A stretch of 64,000 nucleotides of DNA, taken from contig MOWL01000025.1 of NCBI GenBank assembly GCA_002110485.1, positions 620,001 through 684,000 of the forward strand, given 5' to 3'. The stretch is from Emergomyces orientalis. Lineage: Eukaryota; Ascomycota; Eurotiomycetes; Onygenales; Ajellomycetaceae. The notes beneath the pieces are model-generated. The model searched no databases. It saw only the letters and a program-made list of their open reading frames with translations, and was not told the DNA's origin. The position numbers were made by a program, and so were the translations under genes. Shown here piece by piece: positions 10,156 to 22,609 of the stretch. How positions within the stretch are numbered: position 1 is the first letter of the stretch; each line of letters opens with the position of its first letter.

Positions 10156-12145
10156 ATGAAGCTCTCTTCCGTCCTCGCGGGCGCAGCTCTCGCGGGCTCG
10201 GCCTTGGCTGCTGATCTGGACCCCATTGTCATCAAGGTACGGAGTATACATTTTTCAATTACTCTTTTACAATTCGATTGATTCGATTTGTCCTTTTTTG
10301 ATATGTAATTTAGATCTAACCTGGGATGGGATTCTATGTTTTTTTTAGGGCTCCAAATTCTTCTACAAATCTAATGGCACCCAATTGTGAGTTTATTTTT
10401 TATTTTTATTATTACTTTATTTCCTGATCATGATCATATGACTGACAGCGGATCATTCTAGTTTCATGCGTGGTGTTGCGTACCAACGTAAGAGCAGACA
10501 ATAATACAGACAATCCTCTATATAAATACATGTTTTTACCTCCAACTGACATTATATGTTGTGTGTGTAGAGGAAATCTCTAGCAATGGCACCACCTCAA
10601 AAAATGGCTACAAGGACCCTCTTGCCAACCCCGACAATTGCAGACGCGACATTCCTTTCCTCCGAGAACTGCAGACAAACACCATCAGAGTCTACGCCAT
10701 CGATCCCCAAGCTGACCACAAGGAGTGCATGGAGATGCTCCAGGATGCTGGTATCTACGTCGTTGCAGACTTGTCTGAGCCCAAAACCTCCATCAACCGT
10801 GATGACCCAAAATGGGACATTGAACTTTACTCCCGCTACACTGCCGTTGTCGACGTGCTTGCACCTTACTCAAATGTCATTGGCTTCTTTGGCGGCAACG
10901 AAGTTTCCAACAACAAGTCCAACACCGAAGCTAGCGCCTTCGTCAAGGCTGCCGTTCGGGACACCAAAGCCTACATCAAGAAGAAGGGTTACCGCACCAT
11001 TGGTGTCGGTTATGCTACCAATGACGATGCTGATATTCGCGAAGATATGGCTAATTACTTCAACTGCAACAGCAGGGATGAGTCGATTGACTTCTGGGGT
11101 TACAACATTTATTCGTGGTGCGGTGACTCTAGTTTCAAAGAGTCCGGCTACGATAAAGTCGTCAAGGAATTCTCCACCTACTCTGTCCCCGTCTTCTTCG
11201 CTGAGTATGGTTGCAACGAGGTCCGCCCACGCAAGTTCACTGATGTCGCTGCTATGTATGGCCCTCAGATGACACCCGTCATCAGTGGAGGTATCGTGTA
11301 CATGTATTTCCAAGAGGCTAACAACTACGGTATGTCTTACATCCCGTATATTTCTTTTTGCTTTCCCTCCCACCCGCCCCTTATCTCTCTCGCTCTCTCT
11401 CTCTCTCTCACATTCGAGGAATATCCAGTAGATTAACCGTAAATTTTTTTTTTAAAAAATAGGTCTGGTCGATGTCAATGACGACAAAGTCAAACCCCGT
11501 GTCGACTTCAAGAACTTCAAGGACCAAATTAGCAAAATCGATCCCAAAGGCGAGGACATGAAGGATTACAAACCCACGAACACCGAACTCCAACAGTGCC
11601 CTGCCATTGATGACGGATGGAAATCCAACCGCTCCCTGCCCCCCGTCCCCAACAAGGAACTCTGTGAATGCATGGTCAAATCCCTCTCCTGCGTCGCTAA
11701 GTCCTCCATCGACGACGAAGAGCTCGGCGACAAATTCGGTACCGTCTGCGGCCTTGGTAAGGACGTTTGCGCCGGTATCGCCAAAGATCCTGCAAAGGGT
11801 GTTTATGGCGCATACAGCATGTGCGACCCACGCGACCAGCTCTCGTTCGTCTATGACACCTACTACAAGCAGCAGAATAAGGCCGATGACGCCTGTGACT
11901 TCAAGGGAGCTGCGAACGTGCAGCAGCCAACGGCGGCAAAGGGCACCTGTGCTGATTTGATGAAACAGGCTGGAAGTGACGGGACGGGCACTGTTACGTC
12001 TGGACCCAATGGTGGGCCTTCGCCGACTAAATCGTCTGCTGCGTTTGCGACTGCTGCCATTCCCGCGGTTAATATGGGATTGATTAGTGTGGGTGCGTAT
12101 GTTGTTTGTGGGGTTTTGGCCGGGTTGGGGATTGTATTGTTGTAA
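10156..12145 (+). CDS. GPI-anchored 1,3-beta-glucanosyltransferase (GH72) with X8 domain
   Basis: Five exons: 10156-10236, 10349-10386, 10462-10487, 10571-11329, 11463-12145 (528 aa). The enzyme cuts internal beta-1,3-glucan bonds and rejoins chains during wall elongation (Gas1/Gel family). Seen: signal peptide (MKLSSVLAGAALAGSALA), GH72 domain with catalytic glutamates in GGNEVSN (E159) and FFAEYGCNEV (E260), a Cys-rich X8/CBM43 module from about residue 360 (ELCECMVKSLSC...CGLGKDVC), a Ser/Thr/Gly-rich linker, and a hydrophobic C-terminus (about 505-528) suited to GPI attachment. It acts at the plasma membrane and wall. Two exons are tiny (38 and 26 nt), placed by family sequence GSKFFYKSNGTQFFMRGVAYQ. 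The X8-containing subgroup corresponds to Gas1/Gel3-like rather than X8-less members. Confidence 0.95.
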
Positions 12146-13170
12146 AGAATTCTTTGTAAGAGGAATGGGAGCGGGGGGAGGAGGGTTGTGTGTGTAACAA
12201 ACAGTAGCTGGTTGGATAGAAGAAAAGCGAGGATTTGTGTGTTAAACCTCTTTGACGTACATAAACATACCTTACCCTTTATCTATCTTATCTCCCCCGT
12301 TTGGCTCTAGGAATTGGGGAGGTTAGTTTCTTTCTTTTTTTTTTTTTTTTTTTTTTGTTTTCCTTCTTTTTCGGCAAGAAAGTTGAGTTTAAATATGTTT
12401 TTGAGCTAGCTTTTTTCCATTTTTCCATTTCCGTCTTCCACTTGTCGTTATAATATATTTAGTTTCTTAGTTACTCTTATCAATATATGTAATCTTTCTT
12501 CATTCTATTTTGTTTTTGGTTTGTTCTTTTTTTTTCTATTTAATTTTTTTTAAAATGATAATTTTCGTCCTTCCAGTTCCTGTGGCCTTGCTCTCTGCAT
12601 GTGTCCACAAAAAAATTCCCCAAACTGTTTACACCCCATTTTTATTTTTAATTTTGTTTTGTAAAGATTTATTTAGATTTTAAATCTAACCTCTCGTTGC
12701 TTTCTCTTTCCTTTCAGGTCCAATAGAGATATTTATATTTTTTTATATTTTTACCATAGGGTTTGCAAGTTTTTGCCTTTTTGAGATTCCGGACGAATAG
12801 CTTTTTTTTTAAAGTTTTAATTGTTGGTTGCCCTGCCAACCAAAACCCAAAAGTCATTCAAGCCTTTTTTTTTGTCCAAACCAAAACGATCAATTCTTGA
12901 AGGGGATTATGCAACGAGAGAAATAATACATGGGTAAAGGACGGGAGGAGGAGGAAAAGATAGAAAAGGAGAGATAAACAGCAAGTAAGTCGATGAAATA
13001 TAAATATACATATATATCCCCAACCCTCACCCCCCTTCTCGTCCAATTGATTACACAAGGCATCTGCTAAACCATGTTTCAGCAGGACTGCACTCGCTTC
13101 ACAACATATATACATATATATACACGTATAAACTAGGCCACGTACGCCGCCTCCTTCAACTTCTTCTTCT

Positions 13171-13205
<35 letters not shown>

Positions 13206-13241
13206 CCAAATTGTTATTTAAAAACCAAAAAAAAAAAAAAC
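12146..13241. other. Intergenic spacer with T-rich tracts
   Basis: 3' region of the glucanosyltransferase gene and leader of the next gene. T homopolymers at about 12336-12356 and 13171-13203 flank AT-rich DNA. A 3'UTR and a pyrimidine-rich leader are the plain explanation. No gene recognised. Confidence 0.5.
13171..13203. repeat. Poly-T tract upstream of the SprT gene
   Basis: A run of about 32 T after CTTCTTCTTC, roughly 40 bp before the ATG at 13242. An A14 run follows immediately before the ATG. Confidence 0.9.
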
Positions 13242-15779
13242 ATGGCACGACCCAGCCATTCCACTTCAAAGGCCGTGGATATCAGAGAAGATTCCGATGC
13301 GGATGATACGTACAACTATAAACATAACCCTTCAAATGCCCTCAGGCCCAAGGGTGGAGGTACCGCCGGTGCAATGAAGGCAACTACAAGCGTAACCGCA
13401 GGAGGAAAACAAAAGCCACTGAGCGTTGTTACCAGAAGCCCTACTACCAAGACGAAAATCAATACCAAATCGATAGCCGCCGTGGACGATGACGACGATG
13501 ATGATAAGCCCCGCGCCCCACCACAAACACCAAGAAGCACCCGGCTACGCCAGCGACGACAGCTGGGTCACCGACACACCAACTCCCTCCTCATGCCGTT
13601 TCCAGCGGCGATTGATAGGTATGATGGCTTGATGGCTGGACGGGGGTTGGGGGATGTTGAGAATGCGCCGTTGCCGGAGCAGTTGGAGGAGTATAAGTAT
13701 GGGGTTGGAAGTGTGGGTGGGGAGAGAAATAAGGAGGAGGAAGAGGAGGATGTCGACGTTAGGGGAAGTGGTGGGATGGAGAGAGGGGCAGCGAAAAATA
13801 TGGAGGTGGCAGGGAAGCATGAGTGGAGGGGCCAGGGGAGGATAGAGTCGGAGGAAGGGGAAGAGGAGGCGGAGGAGGATGAAGAGACGGACGAATTCGA
13901 CTCGCTGGATGATTTTATCGTTGGGGATCATGAGGATATTAGCTATTTCGACGCCTCTAGTTTGGGAGGAAGCGATGAAGACGAAGATGGAGAGGACGAC
14001 GAGGAATTATACACCAGACCCCGCTCGTCGCCTAGGAAACTTTTCAGGGGGTTGAGGACAGCAACAACACCGAAGGCACCGTTTCGGGATACAGGGGCTG
14101 GTGGGAATAACACTAACACTATTACTGGTGGTGGTGGTGGTTGGAAGGGTGCTGTTGCTGCTATGAATTCGAGCTTGAACGTGAAGGTGAAGGCGGGATC
14201 TCACAGGCCAACACCACCCTTTTTGTTTGAAGAAAGCAGCGATGAAAATGAGCAGGAGATGATTCCCTCCTTGCCGAAGAAATTCGATCTGAAACCTCCT
14301 TTATCGTTTGTTACTTCAAAGTCAAGGTCACCAAAGAAGAGCAGTGGCGTTGATCGAAAAGGCCCCAGTGATAATATGGAAGAGTAAGCTTCATCCACCA
14401 ACAACACCCCTTTCTTCTGAATACAAGCAGCTGAAGAGATTAAAAATGTATATAGTTCTCGGCCTGACCCTCAGCCATCCTCCTCCAGGCCAGAGAAGGC
14501 AGACAGGGCAGTGGGCATCGTCACTCCGCCATCCAGCCCTTCAAAACCTCGTCTTTACTCACCTTCCAAGAGCAAGAGCCGCATTCCCCCCACCCCCCAT
14601 CGACCAAGCATTGACGCTTTCTGGAGCCAAGACATCATCAATGAATGGAACGATCAGTATTCTCCTAGGAAAATGAATACCCCCTTCAGGGGCCTTGAGA
14701 GATTTCAACTATACTCAGATAACGATGACGATGACAACCAGGGGATGTCAGGGGGTAATAAATGCTCCATCTCACCACTGTCCTCACCCTCAAAGAGCCC
14801 AATTAAAGGCTCCCCCACGAAAAAAGCCTCAGCGACAGCGGCAGCAGCTACAAAGAAAGCCCTCGCAGCAAAGAAGAAAGAGTTTGACGAGAAGAAAGTA
14901 AGGATGGCGGAGGACTTCTTGAAAACGCTCGACAACGCTGTTACGGGTGGGGAGATTCAGAGACTTGCCGCAGCTGCGGGAGGGGTGAAGATTATCTGGA
15001 GCAAGACGCTCAACACTACAGCTGGCAGGGCAAATTGGAAGCGCGAAACTATCAGACAGAAACCGTCATCGTTACCAGTTCAGCCTCAGCTCCAGTCGCA
15101 GTCCCAGTCGAAACAGCAGGCAACATCGCCATTATTATTTTCTCCTGCTGGCTATGAAAATAAGACCTCGACAAGTAGCAAACCAACACCCGCCACTACA
15201 TCCACCAGTACCAGTACCAGCAAGGTTAACAATAACAACAACACAATCCCCCTAACTCCCTCCCTCCTCGCCCCCGTCCGCCACCACGCCTCCATCGAAC
15301 TCGCCTCAAAAGTCATAGACAGCGAAGACCGCCTCCTCAACACCCTCGCACACGAATACTGCCACCTAACCAACTTCATGATCTCCAACGTTCGCAATAA
15401 CCCCCATGGCGCCAGTTTCAAGCAGTGGGCGGCGAAGTGTGAGAAGGCACTGGCTGCACATCCTATCTATGGCAATGGCAGTGGAGGGAAGGCTAAAGTG
15501 CACATCACCACTAAACATTCGTATGTCATTCATTATAAGTATTTGTGGTGCTGTGTGGAGTGTGGGCATGAGTATGGACGGCATTCGAGGAGTATTGATG
15601 TGAAGAAGAGTCGGTGTGGGAAGTGTAAGGTTGGCGAGTTGGTGCAAGTTAGGCCGAAGCCGAGGGGGGGAAGTGTGAAGAAGAGGAGTGTTGGTGTTGA
15701 TGGGGGTGTGAAGGGGATGGGAGGTGTGGCTGTTGAAGGGGTTACGAGGTCGATGGGAGGTGTTCATTTGGATACGTAG
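13242..15779 (+). CDS. GCNA-like SprT-family metalloprotease with long acidic N-terminus
   Basis: Two exons (13242-14383, 14456-15779; intron donor GTAAGC, acceptor TATATAG) give 821 residues. Residues 1 to about 640 are disordered and rich in Asp/Glu, Ser, Pro and Lys, with a conserved short motif FWSQDIINEWNDQYSP. The C-terminus is a SprT-like zinc metalloprotease: HEYCH (H680-E681...H684) followed by a Cys-rich zinc ribbon (CCVEC...CGKCK) near residues 748-773. The architecture of acidic IDR plus SprT plus zinc ribbon is that of GCNA/ACRC proteins, which act on DNA-protein crosslinks in chromatin. The role here is inferred from the family. Convergent with GCD6. Confidence 0.85.
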
Positions 15780-16334
15780 TAATGGATTATATCAAGTACA
15801 TCCAATTTTTTTTTTTTTTTTTTCTTTCATGGATGGCATGTGGTGTTATTTTGGTAAGGATAAAGGGGGCCCGTTGGGTGTGATTACTTGAATGCCCCTG
15901 GGTTTGATGGATTGGATTTAATGTTAGGTTTTGTTGAGTCTATTCATTTGAATGCTCTGTACGGAGTTTTGTTCAAGGAGAGGAGCAATGGAGGCGGTTT
16001 AATACATCGAGGTGATGCAATTGGGTACTGTACATTTCTTTATCTATCCCCAGTTTGTGATTTGACGGTGGGGGTTCATGCTATGATGTATGGAGGACAG
16101 TGGAGTCTGGATCTTGGAGTAAAGTACGATGACTGATCCATTTGTTCTCCTTTGCTTTGACGGAATATTAATTATTTCCTTTCTTTTTTAATTCTACTTC
16201 CTATCTTCAAACTTAAAATGCGTGTGAATAGTTTATGATAGGGATCATTGCCGTTAAAACGTGACTTTTTTCCACATGTATTTCCCTACCAGTTATAATT
16301 ACGGGAGAAAGAAATTCTCAGAGAATGGTTCTAT
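15780..16334. other. Convergent intergenic region
   Basis: 555 bp between the stops of the SprT gene and GCD6, holding both 3' ends. T18-type run at about 15808-15822. Nothing else recognised. Confidence 0.5.
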
Positions 16335-18892
16335 TCAATCCTCCTCTTCGCTCTCTTCGCTCTCTTCCTCATCATCCTCATCATCCTCTTCACTATCCGC
16401 ACTCGCCAACCACTCAATAAACGGCTCCGTCTGCTTCCTAACCCGCTTCAACCCCTCACTCGCCATTGCCCTCTCATCCCCCCACCACTGCTCAAACGCC
16501 TCCTCCTCCACCGTCTCCAAATCATACAGCTCCTTAGCCATAAACAATAGAATGGTATCCCCTCTACTCCTCTCTACCAAATCCTGCTGGATCAACAACA
16601 GCAAATCAACCTGATCCGGTTTACTCTGCGGCTCGTCGCGGTCAAACACGATCCTCTCAAGGATATCCTTATACTTGGTAAGGACCTGCTTGACGGCGTC
16701 GCTAGCGCCAAGCGACGAGGGCGCGTCCATGAGTTGTTGGATGCGTTTTAGGAAGGCGGTCACGACGGCGCGGCGGACTTGGTGCTCGGAAGCGTTGGCG
16801 CTCATGCGCAGACCGACTAATTCGAGCTGCACGACGTCTGCGCTTAGGCCGTCGCGGAGCCCGTCGTAGATGCTGTTGACGGCGTCGTGGTGGAAGTGGA
16901 TGCAGTCGTCGTCGTCGTCGTCGTCGGAGACGGAGGTGCCAAAGCTGCCGTTCCGGGAGTGTTGGGAGAAGTCGTCGTCTGAGAGGTCGGACGAGAGGGT
17001 GGAGATTGAGGCGGCGGAGAGGGAGAGGGAGGCCATGTTGTATACTGTATTGGTGTGGTTAGTAAATTCGTGTACTTTATAATTAGATGGGGCGAGAAGA
17101 AAAAGAAAACATACGTAATCCGGAAGAGGCAACACTTTCATCATCGCTTTCATCATCCTCATCCTCTTCGCGGGAGTATTCATATCCTACTCCCCCTTTA
17201 CCAACGACTTTGGGATCGCTCGGGACAGGGCCTTCTTCCCGTTCCGCTCGGGTAATTTTTTTCCCCTCACGGACCGTGGTCCCATTTGCGATTTCTACTC
17301 CGTATGAAAGTAGTGCTCCATTCTCAATTCTACATTTATCCCCTACGACCGCTTCATTGGCCACGATGGCGTGGCGAATCTCCGTCCCATCTCCAACAAC
17401 AACATCATCCCAGAGATATGCACCGTCGAGAACGACATTCTGGCCAATGCGGCATCGTCGTCCGATAACTGTGTTTTTAACCGTCGTGTAGTCCCCGAGA
17501 GTAGTACCCTGGCCGATCACGGTTTTCCCGCCAATAACGCAAGACTTGGCATACATCACCCCTTGCTCCTGATAAATATTGCCCCGCTTCAGGCTGTAGG
17601 TGTGGTCTGGGACTAAATTTGTTTCTGGGCAGAGCGGATATGTATATCTCGATACCGTATCCTTGGTGACCGAGTCATAAGTCTTAAGATTCCGAACTCG
17701 TGCCGCATAATGATTCTTGATAATATGAGTATGTATAGTTTTGCCATTCAGTTCGTAGTCCTTGAGCACGCCATAGAGAAACTGTTTTCTGGGCGTCTGG
17801 TAATCAAAACTGTCTGACCATAGACCAAGAACCTCCGGCGTGCAAATATCGATATAAGTATCGACCAGGTCGCTCCGGATATCAATTTCCGCAAACTCTT
17901 TCAGCATATCCGGGTCGACGGAAAGGAAATTCGACGAAGGTGAATGAGACGACGAGTGAGAATCTCTACGCGGCCGACTTTCGATTTCCTCATAATGCAA
18001 ACACCGGTCCTTGGTGGGGTCGATGAAAAAGACAGGAGCTGTGGACGGGTTCGACCGATGCGAAATATTCGTTTCCCGCAGGATCATTGTCATGATGGCG
18101 TTTTTGTCTGTTTGGCGTCGCGCGCGGTGCGTTGCCAATGCTTCTTCAATTGGGTAATTGCTGACCACATCGCCGCTGACGGTGATGAAGTCGCGTGTTA
18201 TTAAATGCTTGCCGTCTAGATCACGCATTACGTCGCCCACGGAGGTAGACGTCGATTTCAGAAAGATGAAGCTTTTAAATGGAGAGTAAGGAGATTTCCA
18301 TTTCGAGGCACTAAGATAGAAAGAATTCGTAGTTAATACCAGCAGGCATCAAATCGTTGGCCGATTTTGGGTTCAACATACTTGATATATATCTCCACCT
18401 GATCCGAGTGCGCACCACCGTAGAGGAACACCTCGTCGACGCCGGCATTAGCAAGGAATTCTAGTGTGTACTCAATTATAGGAGTGTTTGCGAGTGGTAG
18501 AAGACACTATCCATCCCAAATGGTAACAGACATCCCAGTCAGTTATAGGGTCCCCGTCCAAGGCAATTCCTAATCACCCCCGCATATACGGCAAGCTCCA
18601 TGGGAATTAGAGAAAGCATACCCGAGGTTTCTCCAGCGTAAAAGGTTCGAATCGCGTTTCAAACGTGTCTGCCAAAACCTAGGCAAGTAAGTCAGTCATT
18701 CATTCAGCTATTTGAGAAGCAAATGAGAATATGCAAAGCTTTGCACTTCCTCGACAAACGCCTTTCAAGAAATTATGAAGGTACAGTACATACGACAGCC
18801 TGAAGCGCCTCCTCCCTCTCATCCTCAGCAGCTTGCGATTTTTGCTGCCTGATAGCCGCAGCACCTCCGCCGCTTTTCGACTTCGGGGCCAT
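16335..18892 (-). CDS. GCD6: Translation initiation factor eIF2B subunit epsilon
   Basis: Five exons on the minus strand: 18892-18794, 18678-18622, 18506-18382, 18310-17115, 17044-16335 (728 aa). This is the catalytic subunit of the eIF2B guanine-nucleotide exchange factor, which recharges eIF2 with GTP in the cytosol. Seen: N-terminal MAPKSKSGGG, a nucleotidyltransferase-like domain (LANTPIIEYTLEFLANAGVDE, then FITVSGDVVSN), left-handed hexapeptide repeats (CVIGGKTVIGQGTTLGDYTT onward, about residues 385-465), and a C-terminal W2/eIF5C domain with the acidic-aromatic motif EEEAFEQWWGDE. The tail ends in a Glu/Asp run. Intron phases were checked and the total is a multiple of three. Housekeeping gene with expected family length. 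Confidence 0.95.
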
Positions 18893-21800
18893 ATCCGCCC
18901 GCCCTTCGTTTCAACCTTCAAGCCCGAGCCCGTTCTGTTCCTAGTGATTGCTGGCCAGGCGCAGAAGCTATTGTAGTTTATATAATAAAAAGGAAAGGAC
19001 ACAAAAGACCTCTACAGAGTAAAAGGTGGAATGACAGGGGAAAAGCTAGAGAGAATGTGTTCTTGTTCAATGGCTATATCCTTAATTTTAATTCTTTGTC
19101 GCTATTGTGCCTGATCTGTGACTCGTTTATTCTTTTTTTTTTTTTTTTTTTGATATTGGATGTTTGGTGCCTGATGAGGCTTTTACCTTAATAATGTTTA
19201 GTCATGTCCCAAGCCACACTCAGCCCCTCACTGCACCGCCACATCTATATTTTTGCTGACATCATCCAAAGTGACACGTGATCTATATCAAATCCTCCCA
19301 AGCTCGTTCTATGAGTCTAGACCAGCGAGGAAGATCCCCGAGAGATCCAGACTCTAGCCGAACAACTGTCAACGAGGGGAGGTGGTGGCCCTTGGTGGGC
19401 AGGGCGGGGACAGGGGATGCCCAGTGCACAGCCAACATAACAAAAAAAAAGCAAAAAGGTTACTTTTCAAAAGAAACACCGGTACCAAGCCAAAGATGCT
19501 TGGAGGTAAGGGGCAAGCAGGTTGGCTATACCCAGGGAATTATAAAAAGGGAATAAAATATGACGAATTCGAACGCTGGACCAAACCACTCAAAGTGGAA
19601 CCCTCCTTCGGCCCTCCCGTCAATTTCGAAATTTCGAATTGACAAAAAAAGAGGGAGATCGGTTCTAGACCATCTGAGACACTTTTCTTTTTTCTTTCTT
19701 TCTTTTGGTTAAATTTTTTTAAACTAGTTATGCGTTTTAACTAGTAGGGAAGCTCTCTTCCTAGTTAAGAATACGAGAAACTGCTGTAGACCAGTCGTTG
19801 TCCTTTCAACTACCCTTACCGATGAGCTCCAGTTGAAGGTTTCTTTACCTCCAAGTAAGCTGCAGAGTAGAGCTGGGATTTTGTACAGGGGCCAAAAAAT
19901 AAAAATAAAATAGGTCTGGCCTTTTCTCTTTTAGTTCTCAATTCTGCAGCTAGGGGGGGCGGGGCTTGTTTTGATCAATTACTCTCCTCTGTATCCATCT
20001 ACCTTACGGAGTACATACATCCAGTAACTATCATCCTTAGGGTTCAGGTAAGCAGGGTCCCTACAGAGCCCCTAGCTACTACATGCATTGTACCGGACAC
20101 CCATGTCCTTAAATATGCATTTTTACTCGCATTCCTTTTTGCACTCGTTGATGTACGCAGCTGTATAGTGGTAGGGTGGGACCGGGGCAGGAGGGAAGGG
20201 GAGGGGAGGGGAGAATGTGATGAGCAAGGGGATGAAGGAGTGTGAGACAGACAAGAATTCACGGGTAGAGCGGGATAATAAATGATAAAACTAGAGGATA
20301 GAATGACAAAGAGTTCAAGCTTGAGTGACTTCGGGATGGAAGTGTGAAGCCCAGGGTGGAATAAACGAGCGTTTGTTTTGAAGGTTTGAGGATGGGATCT
20401 CGAGAGCAGGATCGGGATTGGGATTGGGTGCAGATACTGTCGTAGCATTTAAAGCAAATATTTTAGTACTATATTATATTCTTGGGATATTTGCGCCCGC
20501 TAAAATTGAATTTCATTAATAACTAGTACTGGTTGTGTCTCATACTAACTACTGCATCAAACATCTTTTCCTTAGTAGCTTTAGTTAGAAACTCTAGTTT
20601 GCCACCCGGGGTTAGATTCGGCAATAGACAGTTCTCAACTCAAAGCGATAAGGTTGATGTTTGAATAAAATAAATGCAATAATTTTGCATAGTACTATGA
20701 ATGGGCGTGTTGTATGTGCGTGGGAGTACATAATTTTTGATATGAGAGATGATAGCAAAAAAAAAGAGAGGCGCTAGCCGTATTAGAAGGAGATCAGGGG
20801 ATAAGCCCATGTCAAAATCTTGCTTGATATGGGGGGATAAAGTCTAAAACAAATTACCGTGAAGGAGTTTCACACACAGACACAGACAGGCAGGCAGACA
20901 GATGGACATATGTATTTATATAAAATAAATAGATAGATAAACAAGATGAAAAAAGGAAAGGAAAAGAAAAGAAAAGCAAAAAGGAACAAGGAAAAGACGA
21001 AAATCAGATAATCCACCCTGTTTCCCCAGCCCAGATTTGATGCCCAAATCCATTTCACCCATCCCAGATCCTGATGTTAAGATATCTGCAAAAAACTGCC
21101 CGCCAAGAAAAAGAAAGAAAAAAAGGTGAGAGAGAAACACAAGATTAATGGTTTTTGAGAAAGCCCCCTCCCATCTTCCCTCTATATGTACGAAATTGTA
21201 CAATAATAATGGATAGAGGCTGGATCAGACTAGCCGTGAGCAAAGTGATTAAGCTAGAGGGAAAAAACGGATGAAGAAGGAAAAGTAAATAGAAACATGA
21301 AGCGGGATAGTGGCAGAAAAAAAAGGGTATGTGCGCAGGTAGGGCTGTGGGTGGTGCGTGTAGGTAAGGTATAGGGCGTGATTTGGCTGTGAAAAAGAAA
21401 AAGAAATGAAACTAAAATGAACCACAAGAAAGAATGAATGAACAGAGGAAAATATATGCCTCCGTTTCCACCGTTGGAGAAGTGCATGCCGTATAGCATT
21501 TTCTTAAACCTTTTCAACACTCCCAACCCCCACATGTCGTTCTGTTGGGAGATAGCAAGAGCATAAACAGATAGAAGGAAGGGAGCCAACGGTGAAGGAT
21601 GCACCTAAACAATAGATAACATTTCATTCCGAACGTGGGGGTTGACCCGGGGTTTCTGTTTGTCGAGGCATGGTCGTTACAATTTTCATAATCCCCATAT
21701 CGAATCTCATCATGCTTTTATCCCTTCCGCACCCGTCCCACCCCCCAATTGCCGGTTCCGCCCCGGCCCATAACTATTTCCCTATAAGGACAAAAAAATT

Positions 21801-22609
21801 TTATTCCATCCCCCCATCCACATGCATGCCCCCACATGAAGATCCAATTTGATATAACCCAAATATCATAAACAAGAAGCGAAGCCAGAGAGTTGGTAGT
21901 AATAGTAGCAGTTGTAGTAGTGACGAGGACGATTATGGTTGTAGTGATTGTGAAGATGACGAGAACCGCCTCATAAGTCCATTCCGATTAGAAAATCAAC
22001 AAATATGATTTTTCAAGTGACAACCAGAGGAGAAGAGGGGACCCCCCAAAAAAAATCCAGATTTGCCCATAAAACGCCAATGGAGTGTTTGCTTCGTTGC
22101 GAGTGGGAAAGAATAGCTGGCTCCAGTCGCCTGTGGAGTATATTATAGGAGGAGAAGAGGAAGAGGAGTGAGTTTTGTAATCAACAATCAATATAAAGGC
22201 CGTTTCGTTTGTCGGGGGAAGGAAGAAGCGTTTCATCGAAGAACTATTGGGGGCCAAGAAAGGAAGATAAATTCGTACCAACATCATCAGGGTAAAAAAG
22301 GGGCCTGGTTTCACCAGAGCAAGAAACAAAACGGCAGAAAAAAATGGTTACTTTATACCAATTAAACCACAAGAAACTATCCTCGGATAAATATGTATAT
22401 ATATATGTGTGAGGAAAAACATTTTGCTTTTTTGAAGAATCTTCTTACCAGGTAAAAAGAAACAAAAGCGTGATATGTATATATATATATAAACAAAAGA
22501 GGAGGATGTAAAAGCATCCGTTATTTAAGAAGAACGGGACATTATTAATAAAAATCGACAACGATGCGAATACGATACGATACGATCGAGAGGGGAAAAC
22601 ACGCGATCT
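18893..22609. other. Long intergenic region (3.7 kb)
   Basis: Between the GCD6 start and the SKN7 stop, both minus strand; it should hold the GCD6 promoter and the SKN7 3' end. Contains T-run 19132-19151, a CAGACAGG-type microsatellite at about 20872-20905, GAAAA-rich stretches near 20940-20990 and 21105-21125, and TATA repeats near 22392-22490. Open frames are low complexity and not conserved in appearance. No RNA gene recognised. Confidence 0.5.
20872..20905. repeat. CACA/GACAGGCA microsatellite
   Basis: Short imperfect tandem array of ACAGAC/AGGCAGAC units, visible directly. Confidence 0.8.

Noticed and set aside
10870..11373. 167-codon minus-strand frame
   Set aside because: It is antisense to the GH72 catalytic exon and only reflects codon composition of the real gene.
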